From Phenylobacterium sp. (GTDB lineage Bacteria; Pseudomonadota; Alphaproteobacteria; Caulobacterales; Caulobacteraceae): a stretch of DNA of 64,000 nt. How positions within the stretch are numbered: the stretch's first letter is position 1; every line of letters begins with the position of its first letter. Shown here in pieces: positions 42,949 to 49,762 of this stretch. The stretch covers positions 21,063-85,062 of the forward strand of contig NZ_JAUSLG010000089.1 in NCBI RefSeq assembly GCF_030646615.1, written 5' to 3'. Below the pieces are notes generated by a model, which saw only the letters and a list, made by a program, of their open reading frames with translations, had not been told where the DNA came from and did not search any database. The translations under genes were made by a program, and so were the position numbers.

Positions 42949-43800
42949 CTAGAGCGTCCGGGGCTGAACGAAGTCGAGCACGGCGCGGCAGAAGTCGTCC
43001 CGCTGCTCGATCATCGCCCAGTGGCCGCAATGGGGGACGATATAGCCCCAGGAGTTCTCGAACAGCTCCAGGAACCGATAGGCCCGGGGCAGGATGGAGA
43101 CCCCGTCCTCCTTGCCGTTCACCACCAGGATCGGGTGCTTGAGGGTGGCCAGGCGCTCTTCGGGATAGTTGAGCGTGCCGGTCCTGGTCTGGGCGTTGAT
43201 CGCCGCCAGCGCCGCGCGAGCCTCAGGGCCATCGACGATCTCATAGCGGTACTGGATCATCGCCTCCGGCGGGACATAGTCCGGGCCGGTGAGGCCCGAG
43301 ACCACCCGGCGCATGCCCTCGACCGTGAAGTCGTACTGCAGGTTCTTCATCAGGTCCGGCGAGGGCTTTTCCGGGATCGGCAAGCCGGCGCTGCCCATCA
43401 GGACGAGGCGCTCGACCATGTCCGGATGATCCAGGGCTACGCCGATCGATGAGGCGCCGCCCATGGAGTTGCCCACCAGGACGACGGGGCCCAGGTCCAT
43501 GGCCTCGAGGAAGGCGGCCAGGTGAGCGTTCCGGCCCGGCTGGTCGTAGAGATAGGTCTCGGGCGAGGGTTTGTCGGTATGGCCAAAACCGATCATGTCC
43601 GGGGCGATCACCCGGTGGGTGCGGGCGAAGATCGGCAGGCACTCGATCCAGTTGCCATAGGCGTCGGCGCCGGCCCCGCCCCCGTGGACCAGGACCAGGG
43701 GCGGGCCTTCGCCGGCCTCCAGATAGTGGGTGCGCACGCCGCCCACCTCGATGAACCGGCTGGTGACGCCGGTTCCGTCCAGCTTCATCTCGGCGCTCAT
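42949..43800 (-). CDS. Alpha/beta hydrolase, meta-cleavage product C-C hydrolase (CarC/BphD/MhpC-like)
   Basis: A 283-residue alpha/beta-hydrolase that breaks the ring-fission product into 2-hydroxypenta-2,4-dienoate and a carboxylic acid. The triad is S112 (LVGNSMGGAS), D232 (NGKEDGV) and H260 (PHCGHW); the oxyanion stretch is LVHGGGAGADAYGNW, the exact style of the C-C hydrolase group. The ATG at 43800 overlaps the Rieske oxygenase stop by 4 bp. The operon order oxygenase - hydrolase - small subunit - large subunit differs from the classical car order, where the hydrolase follows the dioxygenase. Confidence 0.92.
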   Translation of the reverse strand: MSAEMKLDGTGVTSRFIEVGGVRTHYLEAGEGPPLVLVHGGGAGADAYGNWIECLPIFARTHRVIAPDMIGFGHTDKPSPETYLYDQPGRNAHLAAFLEAMDLGPVVLVGNSMGGASSIGVALDHPDMVERLVLMGSAGLPIPEKPSPDLMKNLQYDFTVEGMRRVVSGLTGPDYVPPEAMIQYRYEIVDGPEARAALAAINAQTRTGTLNYPEERLATLKHPILVVNGKEDGVSILPRAYRFLELFENSWGYIVPHCGHWAMIEQRDDFCRAVLDFVQPRTL

Positions 43801-44963
43801 CGCAGGTGCTCCGGGGTCTGGATGCCGCGGTTGCAGCGGCTGGCCAGCCGGCGCCATTCCAGGATCGTCACGTCCGGCTCGCACAGCATCTCATCCAGCC
43901 AGCCATAGTCGTCCTGATAGAAGGGCTGGGTCACCTCGCGGGCCCAGATGTCGTCGGCGTTGAAGCCGTCCAGGCCGTGGGGCTTCCAGATGGTCTCGAA
44001 GTCGTTGGCGAACTTGACCCGGGCTTCGTCGGTCTTGGCCTCGTGGCCGATGGTCTGGAAGTAGATGTGGGAGTCGGCGTCGATCGGCACGTACCACTCG
44101 AACTGGGTGAGGCCCGGCGCCGGGAAGGAGTCGACCTTCAGCACGCCGGGCAGCCAGCAGGAGGTCTTCATGGCCGCAGACGTGCCGCTGACTTCGCCCG
44201 AGCGGACGCCGCGGACCACCACCTCGCCGTCCACCTCGCCCTCCCAGGCCGGCTTGTGCAGGGCGAAGTCGTCGATCACCCCCTTGGGGCCGTCGGGCGC
44301 CTCCACCGTCTCCACCGCGCCGGGCAGGGGGGTGTGGCCGATGGGGAAGTTGAACACCCGGTAGTGGCGAAGCGTGGTGTCCTTGTGGATGAAGATGTGC
44401 AGGGCGTCGAAGCCGTTCTCGGCCCCCAGGCGCCAGTTGGAGTTCACCACCCGGTGCTTGCCCAGGATCATGACGTCGTCGTCCAGGAAGCCCGGCGGCA
44501 CGTCGTGCGCCAGGGGCGGGGGCGGGCCGTCCTCGGTGTCGCCGATGAAGACGAAGACCACGCCCTTGGCTTCTTCCACCGGGAAGGTGGTGATCTTGCG
44601 CCGGCCGATCAGGCGGCTGTCGGGCACGGCCAGGATGTTGACCAGCTCGCCAGTCTGAACCCGGTAGGTATAGCCGTGGTACCAGCAGGTGATGGTGTCC
44701 CGGGTGTAGCAGTCCAGCTTCTTCGACAGGGGCACGCCCCGGTGCAGACAGCGGTCGCGGATCGAATAGACCTTGCCGTCGATACGCTTGAGGATCAGGG
44801 CCTCGCCCAGCAGCTTGACCGTGATCGCCTCGCCCTCGGCGATCTCCTTGGAGAAGCGCACCGGGTACCAGTGATTCCGGAAGCCGAGCTTGGCCTCCAC
44901 ATAGCCCTTCCAGTCGCCGACCGCGTTGGCGACCTCTGGATTGACGAAATGATCCTCGCTCAT
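43797..44963 (-). CDS. Rieske non-heme iron oxygenase, terminal component (CarAa-like)
   Basis: A 388-residue ring-hydroxylating oxygenase alpha subunit. The Rieske [2Fe-2S] ligands are C72, H74, C93 and H96 (CLHRGVPLS and CWYHGYTY). The mononuclear iron ligands are H189 and H193 (GFDALHIFIH) with an Asp in FNADDIWARE (D337/D338). Segments such as KLGFRNHWYPVRFSKEI, FLDDDVMILGK, SNWRLGAENGFD, PGVLKV and FEWYVPID strongly recall carbazole 1,9a-dioxygenase CarAa, an alpha-3 enzyme. No beta-subunit gene is present, in agreement. Its ferredoxin and reductase are encoded at 48090 and 45982. Operator site D lies 41 bp upstream of the ATG. The natural substrate is not established. Confidence 0.92.
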   Translation of the reverse strand: MSEDHFVNPEVANAVGDWKGYVEAKLGFRNHWYPVRFSKEIAEGEAITVKLLGEALILKRIDGKVYSIRDRCLHRGVPLSKKLDCYTRDTITCWYHGYTYRVQTGELVNILAVPDSRLIGRRKITTFPVEEAKGVVFVFIGDTEDGPPPPLAHDVPPGFLDDDVMILGKHRVVNSNWRLGAENGFDALHIFIHKDTTLRHYRVFNFPIGHTPLPGAVETVEAPDGPKGVIDDFALHKPAWEGEVDGEVVVRGVRSGEVSGTSAAMKTSCWLPGVLKVDSFPAPGLTQFEWYVPIDADSHIYFQTIGHEAKTDEARVKFANDFETIWKPHGLDGFNADDIWAREVTQPFYQDDYGWLDEMLCEPDVTILEWRRLASRCNRGIQTPEHLR

Positions 44964-45003
44964 GGGATTCCTACTCTGACGCGCGCCGACTTTGGCGATC
45001 TTG

Positions 45004-45016
45004 TTTGTATGACAAT
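45004..45016. promoter_or_regulatory. GntR-type operator, site D
   Basis: TTTGTATGACAAT matches the consensus at 12 of 13 positions, 41 bp before the start of the Rieske oxygenase operon. Confidence 0.75.
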
Positions 45017-45094
45017 ATGACGGAAATCGTCGAGGCAAGCGCGGGGCGTGACCCTGCTGCCGCAGGGAGGGGCGGCGCCTGTTTTTGAGGCGCT

Positions 45095-45880
45095 CTAGAG
45101 GCTGAAATTCAGGCTGACGGCGCCGAGGCCACCGATCTCGGCCACCACCCTGTCGCCAGGCGAGACATTGGCCATGGGGCCGAGCGCCCCGGTCAGCAGC
45201 AACTCACCCTTGCGCAGGGGATGGCCGAGGGCGGCCGAGCGGCGCGCCAGCCAGGCCGCCGCGTTCAGGGGACTGCCCAGGCAATCGGCGCCCGTGCCTT
45301 GCGAGGCCTGCACCCCGTTGACGCTCATGGTCATGGCGCAGCCGATCAGGTCCAGGCCGTCCAGGCGCCGCACCGGTCCGCCCAGGGCGACCAGGCCCGA
45401 CGAAGCATTGTCGGCGACGGTGTCGAGGATGTTGATCTTCCAGTCGGCGATGCGGCTGGAGACGATCTCGACGGCCGGAACCACCCAGGCCACGGCCTCA
45501 TAGAGATCGGCCACCGTGCAGTCGGGCAGGTCCAGGTCCCGGGACAGGATCAGGGCCACCTCGGCCTCGACCTTAGGCTGCTGCAGGCGGGCGAAGGGCA
45601 GCTCCTCGTTGTCGCCGAACACCATGTCGGAAAACAGATGGCCGAAGTCGGGCTCCGACACTCCGAGCTGCGCCTGGACGGCCTTGGAGGTCAGGCCGAT
45701 CTTGCGCCCCACCACCCGGCGGCCCTGGCCAGTCCAGTGGCGGACCTGGGCCAGTTGCACCTCATAGGCGGCGGCCACGTCGCCGGGCGCAAACGCCTCG
45801 CGGATCGGCGCCAGGCGGGGGCCCTCATAGGCGTCCAGCAGCTGGCGGGCGAGCTGTTCGGTTGGGCTGGCCGGGCTCAT
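45095..45880 (-). CDS. 2-hydroxypenta-2,4-dienoate (2-oxopent-4-enoate) hydratase
   Basis: A 261-residue fumarylacetoacetate-hydrolase-fold enzyme of the MhpD/DmpE/CarD group that hydrates 2-hydroxypenta-2,4-dienoate to 4-hydroxy-2-oxovalerate, the substrate of the aldolase at 16482. Family features are GRKIGLTSKAVQAQLGV, a metal-binding PKVEAEVALILSRDL, WVVPAVEIVSSRIADWKI and LGSPLNAAAWLARR. GGAGG lies 6 nt before the ATG at 45880. The gene is transcribed alone, divergent from the reductase gene, with site E between them. Confidence 0.93.
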   Translation of the reverse strand: MSPASPTEQLARQLLDAYEGPRLAPIREAFAPGDVAAAYEVQLAQVRHWTGQGRRVVGRKIGLTSKAVQAQLGVSEPDFGHLFSDMVFGDNEELPFARLQQPKVEAEVALILSRDLDLPDCTVADLYEAVAWVVPAVEIVSSRIADWKINILDTVADNASSGLVALGGPVRRLDGLDLIGCAMTMSVNGVQASQGTGADCLGSPLNAAAWLARRSAALGHPLRKGELLLTGALGPMANVSPGDRVVAEIGGLGAVSLNFSL

Positions 45881-45945
45881 GAGATCCTCCATCGGGGCTC
45901 GCGCGGCCAGGAAGACCGCCTCTTGTGTTCACGCTGTAATGTCAT

Positions 45946-45958
45946 ATCGTCATACAAA
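45946..45958. promoter_or_regulatory. GntR-type operator, site E
   Basis: ATCGTCATACAAA matches the consensus at 11 of 13 positions. A second partial copy of the half-site (GTCATA, 45941-45946) lies 9 bp to the left. Sits between the divergent hydratase and reductase genes. Confidence 0.65.
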
Positions 45959-45981
45959 CTTCAGTCAAATGGCGAGGGCCG

Positions 45982-46977
45982 ATGTACGCCGCGCATTTCA
46001 CCTTTTCCGATGGTCGCGTCACCTCGGTCCCCGTCGCCCCGGGCCAGACGGTGCTGGAGGCGGCGATGCAGATCGACGCCCCGATCCGCTATGACTGCGC
46101 CTCTGGCGAATGCGGCGCCTGCATCGCCCAGCTGACCTCGGGCGAGGCGGAGTTCGACGCCGCCGGACCTTCGCCGATCTCGGCGGCCGAGGCGGCCAGC
46201 GGCCTGCGACCCACCTGCCAGACACGCCTGAACGGCGATGCGGCCTTTGACCTGCCCTACGCCCTGGAGCCGCAGCCCTCGGCGCCTGCGCGCCATTCGA
46301 CCCGGGTGAAGGAGGTGGAGCGCCTGTCGCAGAGTGTCTATCGCCTGTCCCTGGAGCGGCCGGAGGGGTTCAGCTTTCAGAGCGGCCAGTATGTGCGCCT
46401 GCGGCCCCCCGGCAAGAGCGGCGCGCGGATCTACTCCATCGCCAGCGCCCCGGCCGATGACAGCCAGCTGGAATTCCTGATCCGCCATGTGCCCGGCGGC
46501 CTGGCCTCGGAATGGGTGGCGACGGCCGCAGGCCCCGGCGACGCGGTCAAGATCCAGGGGCCGTTAGGCGCCTTCGCCGGCGACCCCCGGGCCAACCGCC
46601 ACGTCTTCGTGGTCGGCGGGACGGGCCTGGCGCCGGCCCTCTCCATGCTGCGCGACATGGCGCCCGGCGCGGGGGAGGTGGTGGTCTGTTTCGGGGTCAC
46701 CAGCGCGCTCGACCTGTTTCATGTGGCCGAACTGCAGGCCCTGGCCGCCGCCCACGGGCGGGCCCAGACGCGGTTTGCGGTGTTCATCGGCGAACCCGGA
46801 CCCGATGCGAGCCCGGGGACGGCGGTCTCGCTGCTGAAGGCCGACGATGTGGCGGCCGGCAGCGCCTATTATCTCTGCGGCCCGCCGGCCATGGTCGAGG
46901 CGGCGCGGACCACCCTGGCGGTGCTGGGCGCGCCCCTGTCGGCGATCCGCGCCGAGCGCTATCTGCCCAGCGCCTAG
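45982..46977 (+). CDS. Oxygenase electron-transfer reductase (CarAd-like; 2Fe-2S, FAD, NAD)
   Basis: A 331-residue reductase that passes electrons from NAD(P)H to the Rieske ferredoxin. The N-terminal plant-type [2Fe-2S] domain has ligands C39, C44, C47 and C79 (YDCASGECGACI, PTCQTRL). The FAD domain follows with GQYVRLRPP and RIYSIASAP, then the NAD domain with VVGGTGLAPALSMLRDM and the terminal YYLCGPPAMVEA. The chloroplast-type cluster fused to an FNR module is the CarAd architecture, not the GR-type reductase of biphenyl systems. GAGG lies 4 nt before the ATG. Convergent with the asparaginase gene (4-bp overlap). Site E lies 24 bp upstream of the start. Confidence 0.92.
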   Translation: MYAAHFTFSDGRVTSVPVAPGQTVLEAAMQIDAPIRYDCASGECGACIAQLTSGEAEFDAAGPSPISAAEAASGLRPTCQTRLNGDAAFDLPYALEPQPSAPARHSTRVKEVERLSQSVYRLSLERPEGFSFQSGQYVRLRPPGKSGARIYSIASAPADDSQLEFLIRHVPGGLASEWVATAAGPGDAVKIQGPLGAFAGDPRANRHVFVVGGTGLAPALSMLRDMAPGAGEVVVCFGVTSALDLFHVAELQALAAAHGRAQTRFAVFIGEPGPDASPGTAVSLLKADDVAAGSAYYLCGPPAMVEAARTTLAVLGAPLSAIRAERYLPSA

Positions 46978-47936
46978 AGGGCCAGCCAGGCGCGGATGCG
47001 GGCCGCGGCCGCCTCGCCTGAGGCCTCCAGGCCCAGCAGGGCCGATAGCAGGATGCGGGCCTGGCTCGCGCCCAGGTCGTCGCTGAAGATGGCCCCGGCC
47101 TCGGCCAGCCGGGCGCCCGACGCATAGTCCGGCGCCACCTGGCCGAAGGGGCAGCGGGAGGCCACCAGCACCACGAGGTCGGCCGCGCAGGCCCGGCCGA
47201 CCGCGGCGACCACGGCGGGGCTGGCGTTGCCGCGGCCCAGGGCCTGCAGCACAAGCCCCCGCGCCCCTTGCGCCGCGGCCGCATCGATCAGCCCGCCGCC
47301 GGAGCCCAGGCTGGCGGCCAGGATCTCCACCGATGGATCCAGGCGCAGCTCGGGCAGGGCGGCGGGCCGATCCTGAAGGCGCCGGAGCCGGGCCAGGATG
47401 TCGCCGGAGCTCCCCGCCTCGCCCTGGCGGTCTGCGAATCCCGCCAGCTCGGAGGTATGCGCCTTGACCGCGTGGCGGGCCGGCATGACCCGGCCGCCGA
47501 AGGCCAGCAGCACGCCGCGGTCGCGGGCGGCCGGACTGGCGGCCAGGGCGACGGCGTCGGCCAGGTTTCGGGCGCCGTCGGATTCCGGATGGGCCGGGGC
47601 CCGCTGGGCGCCGGTGAAGACCAGGGGCAGGGGCGAGGTCCAGACCAGGTCGGCGAGGAAGGCGGTCTCCTCCATGGTGTCGGTGCCGTGGGCGACCACG
47701 ATGCCGGTCAGGTCGTCGGCGCCGTCAGCCGCGGCCGCCTGGGCGGCGTGGACGATGGCCGCAGCGTCCGCCAGGCTCAGTTCGTCGCTCAGACCCGAAT
47801 GCACCTGAACCAGGCTGAGGCGCACCTCCCTATCGGGAGCCTCCAGGGCCAGGCCCTGGCCGCCGCCCAGCACCCCGCGCGCATCGGCCCGGGAACTGAT
47901 GGTCCCGCCGGCGTCGAGCACCAGGACGTGGCTCAT
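46974..47936 (-). CDS. Asparaginase-family amidohydrolase
   Basis: A 320-residue enzyme of the bacterial asparaginase/glutaminase family. The first catalytic threonine is T12 (DAGGTISS), the second Thr/Asp pair is in VVAHGTDTMEETAFLADLVW, and LPLVFTGAQRAP follows. No signal peptide, so cytoplasmic (type I-like) hydrolysis of an amide to acid plus ammonia. The ATG at 47936 has GGAG 8 nt upstream; the TTG at 47942 is less likely. It is divergent from the ferredoxin gene with a perfect operator copy (site F) between them, so it is probably induced with the aromatic pathway and may act on a substrate-derived amide. Confidence 0.88.
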   Translation of the reverse strand: MSHVLVLDAGGTISSRADARGVLGGGQGLALEAPDREVRLSLVQVHSGLSDELSLADAAAIVHAAQAAAADGADDLTGIVVAHGTDTMEETAFLADLVWTSPLPLVFTGAQRAPAHPESDGARNLADAVALAASPAARDRGVLLAFGGRVMPARHAVKAHTSELAGFADRQGEAGSSGDILARLRRLQDRPAALPELRLDPSVEILAASLGSGGGLIDAAAAQGARGLVLQALGRGNASPAVVAAVGRACAADLVVLVASRCPFGQVAPDYASGARLAEAGAIFSDDLGASQARILLSALLGLEASGEAAAARIRAWLAL

Positions 47937-47991
47937 GCCCAATCTCCGATCAGTTGCAAATTTTCACGGAGCCGGCGCGTCCGGCCCTTGC

Positions 47992-48016
47992 ATTGTATGA
48001 CAATCAGACAATTGTC
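47992..48016. promoter_or_regulatory. GntR-type operator, site F (perfect copy) with adjacent palindrome
   Basis: ATTGTATGACAAT (47992-48004) is an exact match to the consensus. Immediately right of it lies a perfect 10-bp palindrome, GACAATTGTC (48007-48016). Between the divergent asparaginase and ferredoxin genes. Confidence 0.8.
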
Positions 48017-48089
48017 CGTCAAACGCCGAGGCCTAGCCGGTCGCGGCCGGTGTTTTGTGTCTGGGCTTACGATTCTGGAAGGCTGTGAA

Positions 48090-48407
48090 ATGGGGCGAAT
48101 TCGACTGTGCGCGGCGGCGGATGTGGATGAGGGTCAGATCCTGAAGGTGGAGCCCGAGGGCATGGACCCCATCGCGCTCTGCCATGTGGACGGCGCCTTC
48201 CTGGCTGTCGAGGACGAATGCACCCACGCCATCGCGTCGCTGTCGGAGGGCCGCCTTGAGGGCGAGGTGATCTTCTGCCCCATGCATGGGGGCAGCTTCA
48301 ATGTCCGCTCGGGCAAGGCCTGCAGCCTGCCGTGCAAGTTCCCGCTGAAGACCTTCAAGGTCGAGGTCGAGGGCGGCGACGTCTGGCTCCTGGACGGGGC
48401 CGCCTGA
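48090..48407 (+). CDS. Rieske-type [2Fe-2S] ferredoxin (CarAc-like)
   Basis: A 105-residue Rieske ferredoxin linking the reductase to the terminal oxygenase. Cluster ligands are C44, H46, C63 and H66 (DECTHAIASL and CPMHGGSF). Length and the closing segment GGDVWLLDG are typical of oxygenase ferredoxins. GGAAGG lies about 8 nt before the ATG at 48090; a much longer frame continues upstream through the asparaginase antisense and is not real. Its stop overlaps the start of the MFS gene by one base (TGATG). Completes a three-component oxygenase system. Confidence 0.93.
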   Translation: MGRIRLCAAADVDEGQILKVEPEGMDPIALCHVDGAFLAVEDECTHAIASLSEGRLEGEVIFCPMHGGSFNVRSGKACSLPCKFPLKTFKVEVEGGDVWLLDGAA

Positions 48408-49762
48408 TGTCCGCCCCGGGCGAAGTCCTGCCGGCGACGGCCGCCTATCCGAGCCTGGCGCGGGCCTCGTCCTCCCTGGCCATCCTGGTGCTGGCCTACA
48501 CCTTCTCGTTCATCGACCGGACGATCCTGGCCATGCTGGTGGGGCCGATCAAGGCCGAGCTCCATCTCAGCGACACCCAGATCAGCCTGTTGACCGGCCT
48601 GGCCTTCGCCATCTTCTACACCGCCCTGGGCCTGCCCTTCGGCATGATCGTCGACAAGGGCAGCCGGCGCGGCCTGGCCGCCGCGGGCGTGGCGATCTGG
48701 AGCGTCATGACCGTGCTTTGCGGCGCGGCGGGCAACTATTGGAGCCTGCTGGCGGCGCGCATCGGCGTGGCCGCGGGCGAGGCGACCCTGTCGCCGGCCG
48801 CCTATTCCCTGATCCCCGACCTCTTCAAGCCCGAGCATCGCAGCCGGGCCCAGGGCGTCTACGCCATGGGCGCCTGCTTCGGTTCGGGCCTCGCCTTCCT
48901 GATCGGCGGCTGGACCATCATGGCGGTGTCGGGCCTTCCGCCGGTCAGCCTGCCCCTGCTGGGGGAATTCAGCGGCTGGCGGCTGGTCTTCCTGGTGGTC
49001 GGCGCGCCGGGCCTGCTGGTGGCGCTGCTGGTGCTGGCGGTGGCCGAGCCCCGGCGCAAGGCCGCCGCGCCCGCCGTGGCCGGACCCTCCCTCGCCGCCC
49101 GGCCGGCCGCAGCGCTGGAGGCGCTTCGCCGGCACTGGCGGGCCTATGGGGTGGTGATCGTCGGCTGTTCGGTGGTGAACATCGCCTTCCACGGCCTCAG
49201 CGCCTGGGCGCCGACCTTGCTCGGCCGTGTCCACCAGCTGGAGCAGGGGCAGATCGGCCTGATCCTGGGCCTGGGCTTCCTCGGCCCGGGCTGCGCCGGC
49301 CTGCTGCTCGGCGGCTGGGTGGCTGACCGCTGGCTGGCGGCGGGGCGGCTCGACGCCAATCTGCGCATGGCCCTGATCGGCGCCCTGGGGGCCGCCGCCC
49401 TGCTCAGCGGCCTGGTCCTGTCGCCTGGGACCGCGGCGACGGTGGTCATCCTCTATGGGGCGATCTTCATGATGATGTTCCCCATGGGGGCTGCGCCCGC
49501 CGCCCTGCAGATCATCTGTCCGCCGGACCTGCGGGGACGGATCGCTGCGGTCTATATGCTGGCCCTGAACCTGATCGGCATGGGGATCGGCCCCACCGCC
49601 GTGGCGCTGCTGACTGACTATGGGTTCGCCGATCCCATGGCGGTGGGCCGTTCCATGGGCCTGGTCGGCCTGATCGCCGGCCTGATCGCCGCTGGCCTGA
49701 TCACGCTCGGCCGTCCCAGCTTCCGCGCCCTGGCGAGCGCCCCTCAGCGGCCGACGGCGTAG
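48407..49762 (+). CDS. MFS transporter, spinster-like
   Basis: A 451-residue 12-TM major facilitator carrier, spinster-like in its opening (FSFIDRTILAMLVGPIKAELHLSD), with TGLAFAIFYTALGLPFG in TM2 and a GVAAGEATLSPAAYSLIPD region in TM4-5. The ATG at 48407 overlaps the ferredoxin stop, so the pair is transcribed from the promoter that carries site F. It probably takes up the aromatic substrate or exports an intermediate. Its 3' end overlaps the convergent gamma-glutamyltransferase gene by 19 bp. Confidence 0.88.
   Translation: MSAPGEVLPATAAYPSLARASSSLAILVLAYTFSFIDRTILAMLVGPIKAELHLSDTQISLLTGLAFAIFYTALGLPFGMIVDKGSRRGLAAAGVAIWSVMTVLCGAAGNYWSLLAARIGVAAGEATLSPAAYSLIPDLFKPEHRSRAQGVYAMGACFGSGLAFLIGGWTIMAVSGLPPVSLPLLGEFSGWRLVFLVVGAPGLLVALLVLAVAEPRRKAAAPAVAGPSLAARPAAALEALRRHWRAYGVVIVGCSVVNIAFHGLSAWAPTLLGRVHQLEQGQIGLILGLGFLGPGCAGLLLGGWVADRWLAAGRLDANLRMALIGALGAAALLSGLVLSPGTAATVVILYGAIFMMMFPMGAAPAALQIICPPDLRGRIAAVYMLALNLIGMGIGPTAVALLTDYGFADPMAVGRSMGLVGLIAGLIAAGLITLGRPSFRALASAPQRPTA

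Noticed and set aside
47268..48089. Upstream extension of the ferredoxin frame to 379 residues
   Set aside because: Runs antisense through the asparaginase gene; the Rieske domain and ribosome site begin at 48090.
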